Source: Terriglobales bacterium
GTDB taxonomy: Bacteria > Acidobacteriota > Terriglobia > Terriglobales > Acidobacteriaceae
NCBI GenBank assembly: GCA_025980765.1
Contig: JAICXB010000028.1
Span: 1 to 55,002 of the forward strand
Direction of reading: 5' to 3'
Length of the DNA: 55,002 nucleotides
Part shown: piece by piece, positions 1 to 8,492 of the stretch
Layout: every line of letters begins with the position of its first letter
Position numbering within the stretch: position 1 is the first letter of the stretch
Translations under genes and position numbers: made by a program
The notes under the pieces: model-generated
Databases searched by the model: none
What the model was told of the DNA's origin: nothing
The model's input: only the letters and a program-made list of their open reading frames with translations

Positions 1-1
1 G

Positions 2-175
2 GGGACTTACAAAGCTACGCGCTGGGATTACGCTACTTTCCTCGGCACGCTGGGATTTTTCACCATGATGTTCCTCTTGTTTATCCGGGTCTTGCCCATG
101 ATCTCGATCTTTGAGCTGCGCGCCCTGTTGCCGCAATCCCGGCTCAATCCCCTGGCGGAGGAGAACCTGCAATGA
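2..175 (+). CDS. actC: ActC, NrfD-like membrane subunit of alternative complex III (3' end only)
   Basis: Only the last 57 codons are inside the window; the gene starts upstream. The reading frame ends at TGA 173-175. It encodes one membrane helix (about LGFFTMMFLLFIRVLPMI) followed by the tail motif ISIFELRALLP, which is typical of the C-terminus of NrfD/PsrC-type subunits of alternative complex III. In that complex ActC is a quinol-interacting integral membrane protein that passes electrons towards the cytochrome c subunits. Its stop overlaps the ATG of the next gene (ATGA), so translation is probably coupled. The identity rests on this short tail plus the unmistakable actD-actE-actF order downstream. 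Confidence 0.8.
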   Translation, partial: GTYKATRWDYATFLGTLGFFTMMFLLFIRVLPMISIFELRALLPQSRLNPLAEENLQ

Positions 176-708
176 TCGAAGAGGGAGTCTACGGGCTGCT
201 GGCCGAATATGACACTGTGCCCGATCTGGTAAAGGCGGCGGAGAAGGCTTATGAAGGTGGATACCGCCGCATGGACACCTATTCGCCATTCCCCATCGAG
301 CCTGCCGCGGAAGCGATTGGCTTCCATAAGAACCGCGTGGCTTTGGTGGTGCTGATCGGCGGCCTGCTGGGAGGGCTCGGCGGATACTCGCTGGAGTTTT
401 GGGTGTCGGTGCTGTCCTATCCCATTAATGTTGGCGGCAAACCCTGGCATTCCTGGCCGGCATTCATTCCCGTGACCTTCGAATGCACGGTGCTGGGAGC
501 CTCGCTGGCGGCATTTATCGGCATGCTGGCGATGAACGGTTTCCCCATGCCGTATCACCCGGTATTCAACGCCCCAAATTTTGCCTTGGCCAGCAAGGAC
601 AAGTTCTTTCTGTGCATCGAAGCTGCAGATCCGCAATTCGATATGACCAAGACCCGCCAGTTTCTCGAGCAGACCAATCCGCGCCTTGTGACGGAGGTCC
701 CGAATTGA
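172..708 (+). CDS. actD: ActD, DUF3341 membrane subunit of alternative complex III
   Basis: This 178-residue protein has the ActD/DUF3341 architecture. A soluble N-terminal part (YGLLAEYDTVPDLVKAAEKA, then the conserved YSPFPIE near residues 38-44) is followed by two hydrophobic helices at about 55-75 and 100-125 and a short soluble tail. ActD is a structural membrane subunit of the quinol:cytochrome c oxidoreductase known as alternative complex III; it binds no known cofactor. The start ATG overlaps the actC stop, and the stop overlaps the TTG start of actE, which fits one tightly coupled operon. The tail motif FDMTKTRQFLEQTNP is typical of the family. Length is normal. Confidence 0.93.
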   Translation: MIEEGVYGLLAEYDTVPDLVKAAEKAYEGGYRRMDTYSPFPIEPAAEAIGFHKNRVALVVLIGGLLGGLGGYSLEFWVSVLSYPINVGGKPWHSWPAFIPVTFECTVLGASLAAFIGMLAMNGFPMPYHPVFNAPNFALASKDKFFLCIEAADPQFDMTKTRQFLEQTNPRLVTEVPN

Positions 709-1667
709 AGCTTCGTAGACGTCCTTTGGTGGGAGCCCCCTGCTTTAGCAGGGGGGAGCTGGACTTTAGTCCAGCGGAGAAGAATGTGAGATCAAAGAGG
801 GCTTTAGCCCCGGTGAATTTTGCCGGCGCTAAAGCGCAAGGTCAAAATCTATTCTCCTTTCCCGGGGCGCTGAAGCGCCCCTTCCCCCGCATAAATGCGG
901 GGGCTCCCACCCTAAAACCTGGAAGAATTTTGGGACTCGTGCTTGCAGCGGTTTCCCTTTTTGGAATCGCCGGCTGCCGCCAGGACATGCACAACGAACC
1001 CAAGTACGTCCCCTTGCGCAGCAGCGCGTTCTTCAAAGACGGGCGCTCGGCGCGGATGCCGGTGGCAGGCACCGTAGCGCGCGACGATGGCAACGACGGT
1101 TCGTATTTTTATACCGGCAAGAACGGAACGAAGGAAGGCGATGAGTTTCCGTTTCCCATCACCGAGGCAGTGATGGAGCGTGGCCGCGAACGCTATGACA
1201 TTTACTGCTCGCCCTGCCACTCGCGCGTCGGCGATGGCAATGGAATGATCGTGAAGCGCGGATATCGCCAGGCCGCCAATTTTCACAATCCACGCTATCT
1301 CTCGCAGCCGGTGGGACACTACTTCGACGTGATGACCCACGGATGGGGAGCAATGCCCGATTATGCTTCCCAGGTTCAACCCGCGGACCGCTGGGCCATC
1401 GCCGCTTACATTCGGGCGCTGCAATATGCCCAGAATGGGACAATGGCCGATGTGCCCGCCGACCAGCGCGGCAAGATCCAGGACAAATCGCAGATCAAAA
1501 TTGAAGGCGTGGGCCTGGACCAGGCGCTGGCATCGGCCGGGCCGGGCAGTTCGGAAGGCGTTTCTGCCGCCGGATCCAATCCTATTCCGGCCATGAATAA
1601 GGAAATTAAAGGCAGTTCCCGCCCGGAATCGTCGGGGACTCCGGCTCCTGAGGGGAAGAAACCGTGA
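705..1667 (+). CDS. actE: ActE, monoheme cytochrome c lipoprotein of alternative complex III, with an invaded signal peptide
   Basis: The start is TTG 705: GGAGG at 693-697 stands seven bases upstream and the codon overlaps the actD stop. Translation begins MKLRRRP, then crosses about 60 codons of a palindromic repeat element (728-911). It re-enters a normal lipoprotein signal sequence (KPGRILGLVLAAVSLFGIAGC) whose last Cys is the likely lipidated residue. The mature part has one heme c site (CSPCH) and a later GWGAMPDY segment that supplies a plausible Met ligand. It is the electron-accepting cytochrome of alternative complex III. An internal TTG at 930 has GGAAG four bases upstream and could rescue a short leader, but that would lose the positively charged n-region. 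The in-frame repeat is discussed as a finding. Confidence 0.85.
   Translation: MKLRRRPLVGAPCFSRGELDFSPAEKNVRSKRALAPVNFAGAKAQGQNLFSFPGALKRPFPRINAGAPTLKPGRILGLVLAAVSLFGIAGCRQDMHNEPKYVPLRSSAFFKDGRSARMPVAGTVARDDGNDGSYFYTGKNGTKEGDEFPFPITEAVMERGRERYDIYCSPCHSRVGDGNGMIVKRGYRQAANFHNPRYLSQPVGHYFDVMTHGWGAMPDYASQVQPADRWAIAAYIRALQYAQNGTMADVPADQRGKIQDKSQIKIEGVGLDQALASAGPGSSEGVSAAGSNPIPAMNKEIKGSSRPESSGTPAPEGKKP
728..911 (+). repeat. Six-hairpin palindromic element with 13-bp perfect terminal inverted repeats, inside actE
   Basis: The ends GGTGGGAGCCCCC (728-740) and GGGGGCTCCCACC (899-911) are exact reverse complements. Between and partly overlapping them are six hairpins, most with four-base TTTA, TAAA or TGAA loops. 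They lie at 736-755 (stem CCCCCTGC), 758-775 (GCTGGAC), 799-810 (GGGC), 826-837 (GCGC), 864-881 (GGGGCGC) and 884-903 (CCCCCGCAT, loop AA). No protein-like composition is visible in the translation of this part. The element lies completely within the translated actE frame and causes no stop codon. Confidence 0.85.
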
Positions 1668-2917
1668 GCCCAGACACTCACTTCAAGCGCGTGCCCGCAG
1701 AGATGGGCCCTCCGGTGTGGCTGCTCGATCGCTATCAGCGCCGTGCCCTGCTCGTTGGCGTGATTGCCAGCATCGTGCTGATCATCGGCGCGTTTATCGG
1801 TCCGGACGCCTACGATCACTTCTTGCGCGCCTATCTTGCCGGCTTCGTCCTCTGGACGGGCGCCAGCCTGGGCTGCATGGCGCTGCTCATGACCAACCAT
1901 CTTTCGGCGGGCAAGTGGGGTCTGATTATCCGCCGCCCTATGGAAGCCGGCGCGGCGCAATTTCCGCTGATGTTCCTGTTCTTCATTCCTATCGCGGTCG
2001 GAATCAAGCACCTCTATCCCTGGGTGCAGGGCAGTGCGCGCTGGAATCTGCTCAGTTGGGACGCGCAGAAGATCATCCTGCATAAAGCGCATCTGATGCT
2101 GAATCCCACCTGGTTCCTGATTCGCTGGCCCATCTATTTCTTTATCTGGTGGGCATTTTCAGCGACCATGCGGCGCTGGTCCCTGCAGCGCGATGCTAAT
2201 CCGCTGGCGCGCGACTGGCAGCGGATTCTGGAAAACCTTGGCGGCCTCGGGTTGGTGGTCTATTCCCTGACGATGACCTTTGCCATGGTGGACTGGGTGA
2301 TGTCGCTGGATGCCACCTGGTTCTCGACCATTTACGGATTGATCTTCCTGGCCGGGCAGGGGTTGACGGCATTCTCGATCTGCATCATCACCATCCTGCT
2401 GCTGTCGCAGGAAGAGCCGATGCGCAGCCTGCTGCGCAAAACCGAGATGCACGATTTGGGTAAGCTGATGCTGGCCTTCGTGATGCTCTATGCTTACCTC
2501 TCATTTTCCCAGTGGGTCATTACCTGGGCAGGTAATTTGCCCCAGGAGGCGCAGTTCTTCCTCAATCGCCTGACCGGAGATTGGGTGAATTGGGGACGCT
2601 TCCTGATCCTGTTTGAGTTTGCCGTGCCCTTTGCTCTGCTGCTTTCTCGCAGACTGAAGAAGCAGCCCGGCTTTATGGTTCCCTTTTGCGCCGGCATTAT
2701 TTTCATCCGCATCGTGGACCTCTACTGGGAGATAGAACCGAGCTTCATCGCGCATCAACCTCAGATCACCTTTAACTGGATGTACCTGGTGGCTCCGCTG
2801 GCGATTGGGGGATTTTGGGTGTTCTCCTATATTCGCAGCCTGAAAGCTGCGACGCTGGTGCCGACCTTTGATGCGCAGATGGAAGAACTCCTGGAGCATG
2901 AACATGCAACCGCCTAA
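1664..2917 (+). CDS. actF: ActF, polytopic membrane subunit of alternative complex III
   Basis: The protein has 417 residues and roughly ten hydrophobic helices. The start is GTG 1664, overlapping the actE stop. ActF belongs to the NrfD/PsrC superfamily and is the second large membrane subunit of alternative complex III. Supporting motifs are the early GPDAYDHFLRAYLAGFV region, the loop after WDAQKIILHKAHLMLNP, and SLDATWFSTIYG (about residues 209-220), which are characteristic of this subunit. The protein carries no redox cofactor motif. Its 3' end overlaps the start of the next gene, extending the operon. Confidence 0.92.
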   Translation: MSPDTHFKRVPAEMGPPVWLLDRYQRRALLVGVIASIVLIIGAFIGPDAYDHFLRAYLAGFVLWTGASLGCMALLMTNHLSAGKWGLIIRRPMEAGAAQFPLMFLFFIPIAVGIKHLYPWVQGSARWNLLSWDAQKIILHKAHLMLNPTWFLIRWPIYFFIWWAFSATMRRWSLQRDANPLARDWQRILENLGGLGLVVYSLTMTFAMVDWVMSLDATWFSTIYGLIFLAGQGLTAFSICIITILLLSQEEPMRSLLRKTEMHDLGKLMLAFVMLYAYLSFSQWVITWAGNLPQEAQFFLNRLTGDWVNWGRFLILFEFAVPFALLLSRRLKKQPGFMVPFCAGIIFIRIVDLYWEIEPSFIAHQPQITFNWMYLVAPLAIGGFWVFSYIRSLKAATLVPTFDAQMEELLEHEHATA

Positions 2918-3533
2918 GCCGCTTAAGCCGCAAGGCGCGAACCTGAGAACCACCGACCGGGAACTCGGTCACGAGACGCGGGACATCAACATCACCGGCG
3001 TGGTGGCTTTCGTCGTCACGCTCATGTTCTCCGGGATCGTGATTTTTGTCGTGCTGTATGGCGTCTTCAGGTTTGCGACCAACTACGCGCTGAAACAGGA
3101 CGCGATCGACCAGCGCGACCCATGGGTTCGTACCAGCGAAAGCGAAATTGAGGCCCGGGCAAAGCAGCTGCGAACTCCGAAAAACAAGGCTGAAGAGCCG
3201 GCATCGATGGAAGGCGTCGATGCCGAAGCTCGCATTCGCGTGAGCCGTTTCCCGCAACCCAGGTTGCAGACTGATGACGTCCACGATCTGGCCATCATGC
3301 GCGAAGCCGAAGACGAGTATCTGAACAACTATTTCGTGATCGATAAGAATTCGGGGAAAGTGAACATCCCGATTCAGCAGGCTATGCAGGCGGTGGTACA
3401 GAAGGGCCTGCCGGCGATGGCAGCGCAGCCGGGCACGCCCCTGCCGCCCACGGCGGAGAGCACCGGGATTGTGCGCCCTTCGATCGAGAGTTCGCACGCG
3501 AAAGAAAGAGGTTCGCCGCTGAGGGAAAGATAG
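2904..3533 (+). CDS. Single-span membrane protein of the alternative complex III/oxidase cluster, function unknown
   Basis: I chose ATG 2904 because GGAG at 2893-2896 lies seven bases upstream; ATG 2898 is too close to it. The 209-residue protein has a short cytoplasmic N-terminus with a transmembrane helix at about residues 30-55 (GVVAFVVTLMFSGIVIFVVL). A charged soluble part follows, containing LNNYFVIDKNSGKVNIPI then QQAMQAVVQKGLP. That last region resembles a motif of small proteins encoded next to SCO1 and caa3 oxidase genes in Acidobacteriota and Planctomycetota, whose role is not established. The position, overlapping actF and preceding SCO1, suggests an accessory subunit or assembly factor. 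Specific function is unassigned. Confidence 0.75.
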   Translation: MQPPKPLKPQGANLRTTDRELGHETRDINITGVVAFVVTLMFSGIVIFVVLYGVFRFATNYALKQDAIDQRDPWVRTSESEIEARAKQLRTPKNKAEEPASMEGVDAEARIRVSRFPQPRLQTDDVHDLAIMREAEDEYLNNYFVIDKNSGKVNIPIQQAMQAVVQKGLPAMAAQPGTPLPPTAESTGIVRPSIESSHAKERGSPLRER

Positions 3534-3568
3534 CTTCGGAGCCGCGAAGCTGCGAAGCCACGAAGCCG
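3532..3568 (+). repeat. GCTTCG-rich repeat, left copy flanking the SCO1 leader
   Basis: The sequence is a run of gcttcg/cgaagc units (AGCTTCGGAGCCGCGAAGCT and following). Its reverse complement closely matches 3855-3891, which lies inside the SCO1 signal-peptide codons. The two copies are therefore inverted around the TGTCATCC element at 3602-3770. The same arrangement occurs at 8284-8325 and 8438-8482. Confidence 0.75.
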
Positions 3569-3601
3569 GTTTTGTGCGGAATGTGGCGGTATTCCCGGAA
3601 G

Positions 3602-3770
3602 TGTCATCCTGAGGTCGCCGAAGGCGGCGAAGGATCTCCGGTGATGCGTCGGGTGAGTTTGCAGTGTGTCGGTTCTTCAACCGCTGTTTGTCTGAAGAGT
3701 CACAGGCAGTATTTAAGTTGGAAGCATCACGCGAGGTTCTTCGTCCGCCTGAGGCGGACTCAGAATGACA
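3602..3770 (+). repeat. TGTCATCC-family inverted-repeat element, copy A
   Basis: The left end TGTCATCCTGAG (3602-3613) is mirrored by CTCAGAATGACA (3759-3770). Internal to the ends are the family motifs gaaggatct on the left and aggttcttcg on the right. There is no open frame of note. It occupies most of the gap between the small membrane protein and SCO1. It is one of six related copies in the window. Confidence 0.8.
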
Positions 3771-3817
3771 TCTTGTGAGATTTGAAGATCGAAAGACACA
3801 GGAAGGGAAGTGCAGTT

Positions 3818-4738
3818 GTGAGTAGTAAAGCAGTCAGGGACAACAATTCGGGTTCGCTTCGCGGCTTCGCAGCTTCGGGGCTTCGCGGCTTAATGCTAAT
3901 CGCCGCGCTGGCGCTGCCGGCGTGTGCGCAGCAGGGATACAGCGCTGTCAGCAGCACGCAGCCCATCGATGGATATCAGCGCCAGGACCAGCGCCCGCCA
4001 ATTCTGCAGCAAGTCGGGATCGATCAGCACCTGAACCAGCAGCTTCCGCTTAATCTGCAATTCAAAGATGAGAGCGGTAAGGACGTGAAGCTGGGCGACT
4101 ACTTCGGCAAAAAGCCTGTCATTCTGTCCTTGGTGTATTACAAATGTCCGATGCTGTGCACGCAGGTGCTGAACGGAATGGCGAGCGCATTGAGTGTGCT
4201 CAGCTTCAGTGCGGGCAAGGAATTCGACATTGTCACCGTCAGCATCGATCCGCGCGAGACTCCGGCGGATGCGGCCAAAACCAAAGAAGTGTACGTGCAC
4301 CGCTACGGACGCGCTTCCGCCGCGCAGGGCTGGCACTTTCTCACCGGCCAGCAAGATCAGATTCAGCAGTTGGCCAAAGCCGTCGGCTTCCGCTACGTGT
4401 ACGATCCCCGAATTCAGCAGTTCGCGCACGCCAGCGGCATTCAAATCGCCACCCCCGATGGCCGGCTCGCGCAGTACTACTACGGCATCGAGTACTCGCC
4501 CAAAGACTTGCGTTTGGGATTGATCGAAGCCTCGAAGAACCATATTGGGACAGTAGTGGACGCCCTCGTTCTCTATTGCTATCACTACGATCCTACGACC
4601 GGTCACTACGGGGCGATTGCCCTGCGAGTGATGCGACTGGGCGGCATCTTGACCGTGCTGCTCCTTGGAGGATTTGTGATTACCATGGTCAGGCGCGACG
4701 TGCGCGAGGGAAAGGCCTACACAGGACGGAAATCATAA
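3818..4738 (+). CDS. SCO1/SenC-type copper chaperone for cytochrome oxidase CuA assembly
   Basis: GTG 3818 is preferred over the upstream TTG 3782: GGAAGGGAAG stands just before it, seven bases away. The 306-residue protein has a thioredoxin-like SCO domain. It carries the copper-binding CPMLC motif (Cys110, Cys114) after VILSLVYYK, and a later conserved His in FAHASGIQ. SCO proteins deliver copper or reducing equivalents to the CuA site of oxidase subunit II, which is the next gene. The N-terminal export signal (LMLIAALALPAC) may be a lipoprotein signal. Its n-region GSLRGFAASGLRG is encoded by a GCTTCG repeat. A C-terminal hydrophobic helix (about 270-290) suggests a second anchor. Confidence 0.92.
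   Translation: MSSKAVRDNNSGSLRGFAASGLRGLMLIAALALPACAQQGYSAVSSTQPIDGYQRQDQRPPILQQVGIDQHLNQQLPLNLQFKDESGKDVKLGDYFGKKPVILSLVYYKCPMLCTQVLNGMASALSVLSFSAGKEFDIVTVSIDPRETPADAAKTKEVYVHRYGRASAAQGWHFLTGQQDQIQQLAKAVGFRYVYDPRIQQFAHASGIQIATPDGRLAQYYYGIEYSPKDLRLGLIEASKNHIGTVVDALVLYCYHYDPTTGHYGAIALRVMRLGGILTVLLLGGFVITMVRRDVREGKAYTGRKS
3855..3891 (+). repeat. GCTTCG-rich repeat within the SCO1 signal-peptide codons
   Basis: The segment CGCTTCGCGGCTTCGCAGCT and its continuation is an inverted copy of 3532-3568. It is translated as part of the n-region of the SCO1 signal peptide, just before the hydrophobic core. The upstream GTG 3818 has a good ribosome-binding site, so the repeat is expected to be translated. 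Confidence 0.75.
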
Positions 4739-5929
4739 ATGCTTCCCCAGTATTTTCCGCTGTTCCCAGAATCGGCCTCGACGCTGTCCCCCAGGGTGGA
4801 CGCGCTCTTCTTTTTCATCTTCGGCGTGACCATCTTCTTCACCGTTCTGGTCGCCCTGCTGATCTGCGTATTCGCCGTAAAGTACCGGAAAGACAAGCAT
4901 CCGGTGCCAGTGCAGATCCACGGCTCCATTCCGCTGGAGATCTTCTGGACGCTGGTGCCGCTGGGCATCGCTATGGTGATCTTCGCCTGGGGCGCCGTGC
5001 TCTTCTTCCAGGAAAAACATCCGCCCAAATCGTCGATGGACATCTACGGCGTGGGCAAGCAGTGGATGTGGAAGTTTCAGCATCCCGGCGGACAACGCGA
5101 GATTAACAACCTGCACGTGCCGGTGGGCCGTCCGGTGCGCATGACGCTGATCTCGCAGGACGTGATCCACGACTTCTTCGTGCCCGCCTTCCGCGCGCAG
5201 ATGGACGTGATTCCCGGGCGCTACACCTATACCTGGTTTGAAGCGACCAAGCCCGGCGTGTATCATCTTTTCTGCAATCAGTACTGCGGCACCAAGCACT
5301 CCGGCATGGTCGGCGAGGTCACCGCGATGTCGCCCGACGACTACGAAGCCTGGCTGCGCGGCGCCGGAGCGTTTGGGTCCCTGGCCACGCACGGGCAGAA
5401 CGTTTTCGCGTCCATGGGGTGTCCTACCTGCCACACCGGCGCCGACAACGCCCGCGGCCCTAATCTGTACAACATCTACGGCCGCATGGAGCGCATGAGC
5501 GACAACCGCCTGGTGCACGTGGACGAAAGCTACATTCGCGAGTCCATCCTGAATCCCAGCGCGAAAATCGTCTACGGCTTCCAGAACATCATGCCCACGT
5601 TCCAGGGTCAGCTCAATGAAGACGAGATGATTGAGCTGATCGAGTACATCAAATCCCTCACCTACAACGGACAACTGCTGCAACTGCAAACCAATACGCA
5701 GCAGGAGCCGCCGGTGAATCTCGACAAGATCCAGAAGGGTGTTGACGTGATGCAGCCTGGCACGAACACCACGCCGATGCCGCGCACCAGCGCCGTTCCA
5801 GTTACGCAAGAGGCCCAGGAGCCTTCGACCGCCGAACCGGCGCCGAGACAAGTTGTAGTGCCGGGCAAGCAGAAAGCTCCGGCAAAACCCAGCACCACCG
5901 CCCGACCTAAAGGGGAGCAGCACCCATGA
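4739..5929 (+). CDS. coxB: Cytochrome c oxidase subunit II with fused cytochrome c domain (caa3 type)
   Basis: The protein has 396 residues and starts one base after the SCO1 stop. Two transmembrane helices (about 22-48 and 68-90) anchor a cupredoxin domain. The complete CuA site is visible: His144 and the motif C179-x3-C183-x3-H187-x2-M190. A cytochrome c domain follows, with heme motif CPTCH (228-232) and a probable axial Met285 in NIMPTF. The long Pro/Ala-rich tail is low complexity. It accepts electrons from cytochrome c (probably directly from ActE) and passes them to subunit I. The fusion defines a caa3-type oxidase. It overlaps coxA by four bases. Confidence 0.96.
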   Translation: MLPQYFPLFPESASTLSPRVDALFFFIFGVTIFFTVLVALLICVFAVKYRKDKHPVPVQIHGSIPLEIFWTLVPLGIAMVIFAWGAVLFFQEKHPPKSSMDIYGVGKQWMWKFQHPGGQREINNLHVPVGRPVRMTLISQDVIHDFFVPAFRAQMDVIPGRYTYTWFEATKPGVYHLFCNQYCGTKHSGMVGEVTAMSPDDYEAWLRGAGAFGSLATHGQNVFASMGCPTCHTGADNARGPNLYNIYGRMERMSDNRLVHVDESYIRESILNPSAKIVYGFQNIMPTFQGQLNEDEMIELIEYIKSLTYNGQLLQLQTNTQQEPPVNLDKIQKGVDVMQPGTNTTPMPRTSAVPVTQEAQEPSTAEPAPRQVVVPGKQKAPAKPSTTARPKGEQHP

Positions 5930-7569
5930 GTACCGCAACGCAAGTTCCAGCCGCGCTGGAGATGCCGCGCGACACCTATCTGAATGCCGGCTATGGCGTG
6001 AAATCGTGGTTCCTTACCAAGGACCACAAGCGCATTGCCATCCTTTATCTCGTCAGCATCACGATGTTCTTCCTCTTCGGCGGCCTCATGGCTGTGCTGA
6101 TCCGGCTGGAACTGCTGACGCCGGCGCCGGATCTGTTTCAGTCGGATACCTACAACAAGCTGTTCACCATGCACGGCATCACCATGGTGTTCTTCTTCCT
6201 GGTGCCGTCGATCCCGGCCACGCTGGGGAATTTCGTGCTGCCGATGATGATCGGCGCGCGCGATCTCGCGTTTCCCAAAGTGAACCTCGCGAGCTGGTAC
6301 ATCTTCATGATCGGAGCCTGCTTTACCTTCTCCGCTTACATCAGCGGCGGCGTCGATACCGGATGGACTTTCTATACACCGCTCAGCACTTCATACCTCA
6401 ATACCCACGTCGTCGCGGCGGCGCTGGGCATCATGATCGCCGGTTTCGCTTCGATCTTTACCGGGCTCAACTTCATTGTGACCACCCATCGCATGCGCGC
6501 GCCGGGCATGACCTGGTTCCGCCTGCCGCTGTTCGTGTGGTCGATGTACGCGGTGAGCCTGGTCCAGGTGCTGGCGACGCCGGTGCTGGCCATCACTTTG
6601 ATCCTCGTCGCGCTGGAGCGCGGGTTCCATATCGGGATTTTCAATCCGCAACTCGGCGGCGATCCGGTGCTGTTCCAGCACATGTTCTGGTTCTACTCGC
6701 ATCCGGCGGTGTACATCATGATTCTGCCGGGCTTTGGCGTGATCAGCGAGGTCATCCCCTGCTTCTCGCGCAAGCGCATCTTTGGCTATAGCGCGGTCGC
6801 GTTCTCCAGCGTTGCCATCGGCGTCTTCGGCTTCCTGGTTTGGGCGCACCACATGTTTGCCGCCGGAATCTCCACCTATTCCGCGCTGGTGTTTTCTCTG
6901 CTGAGCTTCATCATCGCCATTCCCTCGGCCATCAAGGTCTTCAACTGGACGGCGACGATGTACAAAGGCTCCATCCACTTCAACACCCCCATGCTGTACG
7001 CTCTGGCATTTATCGGACTGTTCACCATCGGAGGGCTGACCGGCCTGTTCCTCGCCTGTCTCGGCATTGACATGCACGTGACCGCGACCTACTTCGTTGT
7101 CGCCCATTTCCATTACGTGATGGTGGGAGGCATGCTGGTTGCGTATCTCGCCGGCCTGCATTTCTGGTGGCCGAAGATGACGGGACGAATGTATCCCGAG
7201 CCGCCGGCGCAGCTTTCCGCGTTGATCACTTTCATCGGCTTCAACATCACCTTCTTCCCGCAATTTGTGCTGGGCTACATGGGCATGCCGCGGCGCTATC
7301 ACACCTATCCGCCGGAGTTCCAGGTGCTGAACGTGCTCTCGACTGCAGGAGCGTCGGTGCTGGCTGTGGGACTGCTGCTGCCAATGTTCTATCTGTTGTG
7401 GTCGCTGAAATATGGCGAGATTGCCGGCAACAACCCCTACCGCGCCACCGGACTGGAGTGGCAGACCGAGTCGCCGCCGCCGATGCACAACTTCCACGAG
7501 ACGCCAATCGTCACGCAGGAAGCCTACGATTACGAGAGCATGAACGAAGAGGAGGTCGTAATTGGATAG
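5926..7569 (+). CDS. coxA: Cytochrome c oxidase subunit I, A2-type heme-copper oxidase
   Basis: The protein has 547 residues and about twelve transmembrane helices. All metal ligands are visible: His83 (heme a), His259 with Tyr263 (CuB and the cross-linked Tyr), His308-His309 (CuB), and His394 and His396 (heme a3 and heme a). Helix VI reads YSHPAVY (257-263), so the proton-channel Glu of A1 oxidases (HPEVY) is replaced and the Tyr-Ser pair of A2-type oxidases is present. That agrees with caa3 oxidases linked to alternative complex III. It reduces oxygen to water with proton pumping. The start ATG overlaps the coxB stop; the end overlaps coxC. Confidence 0.97.
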   Translation: MSTATQVPAALEMPRDTYLNAGYGVKSWFLTKDHKRIAILYLVSITMFFLFGGLMAVLIRLELLTPAPDLFQSDTYNKLFTMHGITMVFFFLVPSIPATLGNFVLPMMIGARDLAFPKVNLASWYIFMIGACFTFSAYISGGVDTGWTFYTPLSTSYLNTHVVAAALGIMIAGFASIFTGLNFIVTTHRMRAPGMTWFRLPLFVWSMYAVSLVQVLATPVLAITLILVALERGFHIGIFNPQLGGDPVLFQHMFWFYSHPAVYIMILPGFGVISEVIPCFSRKRIFGYSAVAFSSVAIGVFGFLVWAHHMFAAGISTYSALVFSLLSFIIAIPSAIKVFNWTATMYKGSIHFNTPMLYALAFIGLFTIGGLTGLFLACLGIDMHVTATYFVVAHFHYVMVGGMLVAYLAGLHFWWPKMTGRMYPEPPAQLSALITFIGFNITFFPQFVLGYMGMPRRYHTYPPEFQVLNVLSTAGASVLAVGLLLPMFYLLWSLKYGEIAGNNPYRATGLEWQTESPPPMHNFHETPIVTQEAYDYESMNEEEVVIG

Positions 7570-8284
7570 TCACGCCGCTACCGTGGAAGCCGGTCTGCAC
7601 CACCGCGACCCTGAGCTCCACAACCAGTTCGACACCCTCGAGCAGCAGAAGGACACCGCTCACCTTGGAATGTGGGTCTTTCTCATCACTGAGATCATGT
7701 TCTTCGGCGGCCTCTTCGGCGCCTACCTGGTCTACCGCAACCTCTACTACCCGGCATTTGTCGCCGGCAGCAACTCGATTTCCATTTTTTGGGGAACGCT
7801 CAACACCGCGGTGCTCATCTGCTCCAGCTTGACCATGGCCATGGCCGTCCACAGCGCGGCCATTGGTGCGCGCAAGCTGCTCGTAGGATTTCTATCGCTG
7901 ACGCTGCTCCTGGGACTCATCTTTCTCGCGGTGAAAGGCAAGGAGTATTACGACAAGTGGACAGAGCACCACGTTCCCGGCGCAAACTTCCACTTCGACG
8001 ATCCCGAGCGTCCGGGCGAAGCTCCAGTTCCGGCGGATGTCGCCAGCCAAACATCAATCTATTTTTCGCTGTACTTTGCCATGACCGGCATGCACGCGCT
8101 CCACATGATCATCGGTGTCGGGATTTTGCTGGCGCTTATTTGGAAAGCCAGTCGCGGGTCTTTTCCGCCGCACCACTACACCATGGTGGAGAACTTCGGC
8201 TTGTATTGGCACTTCGTCGATATCATATGGATTTTTTTGTTTCCGCTGCTATATCTGATAAGTAGGACGCCGGCAATGCACTGA
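7562..8284 (+). CDS. coxC: Cytochrome c oxidase subunit III
   Basis: The 240-residue protein starts at TTG 7562, supported by AGGAGG about six bases upstream and by overlap with the coxA stop. It has about five hydrophobic helices in the usual subunit III pattern, including [20 protein letters not shown] near the N-terminus and [10 protein letters not shown] in the second half. The ending, [18 protein letters not shown], is the family signature. Subunit III stabilises the subunit I active site. The heavy use of TTG and GTG starts with good ribosome sites in this operon may tune stoichiometry, but that is inference. Confidence 0.95.
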   Translation: MDSHAATVEAGLHHRDPELHNQFDTLEQQKDTAHLGMWVFLITEIMFFGGLFGAYLVYRNLYYPAFVAGSNSISIFWGTLNTAVLICSSLTMAMAVHSAAIGARKLLVGFLSLTLLLGLIFLAVKGKEYYDKWTEHHVPGANFHFDDPERPGEAPVPADVASQTSIYFSLYFAMTGMHALHMIIGVGILLALIWKASRGSFPPHHYTMVENFGLYWHFVDIIWIFLFPLLYLISRTPAMH

Positions 8285-8325
8285 AGAAAGCTGCGAAGCC
8301 TCGCAGCCGCGAAGCTTCGAAGCTA
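8284..8325 (+). repeat. GCTTCG-rich repeat after coxC
   Basis: AAGCTGCGAAGCCTCGCAGC and the following bases are made of aagc/gctt and cgaag units. The reverse complement matches 8438-8482 closely, forming long imperfect inverted repeats around a TGTCATCC element. The set is the same as the one around 3532-3891. Confidence 0.7.
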
Positions 8326-8364
8326 ATCTGATTTTGCTTTGCCGTTGCAGTTGCATTTATGGTT

Positions 8365-8403
8365 TGTCATCCTGAGCCGACGGCGCAGCCGGAGGCGAAG
8401 GAC
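8365..8403 (+). repeat. TGTCATCC-family element, copy B (one end only)
   Basis: TGTCATCCTGAGCCGACGGC is followed by gaaggacc, the left-end pattern of the family. No matching right end (CTCAGGATGACA) appears before the subunit IV gene. It is followed by a short gcattt microsatellite (8418-8438), so this copy is probably truncated. Confidence 0.65.
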
Positions 8404-8437
8404 CTAGCGTTTGCTGTTGCATTTGCATTTGCATTTG

Positions 8438-8482
8438 CTTCGAGCTTCGGAGCTTCGCGGCTGCGAAGCTGCGTAGCTTTTT
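8438..8482 (+). repeat. GCTTCG-rich repeat before the subunit IV gene
   Basis: CTTCGAGCTTCGGAGCTTCG and following bases pair with 8284-8325 in inverted orientation. The repeat ends only a few bases before the ribosome-binding site AGGAG of the next gene, so a hairpin here could affect its translation. Confidence 0.7.
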
Positions 8483-8492
8483 AGGAGCCCAC

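Noticed and set aside
4733..5938. Long minus-strand frame opposite coxB (401 codons)
   Set aside because: It mirrors a gene with full CuA and heme motifs; its translation is His/Arg-rich without family features. Such antisense frames are common in GC-rich codon usage.
6391..7497. Minus-strand frame of 368 codons opposite coxA
   Set aside because: Composition is His/Gln/Arg-rich and follows from the transmembrane codons of coxA.
8408..8440. GCATTT tandem repeat considered as a CRISPR or regulatory array
   Set aside because: Units are six bases and only three or four copies; no spacer structure.
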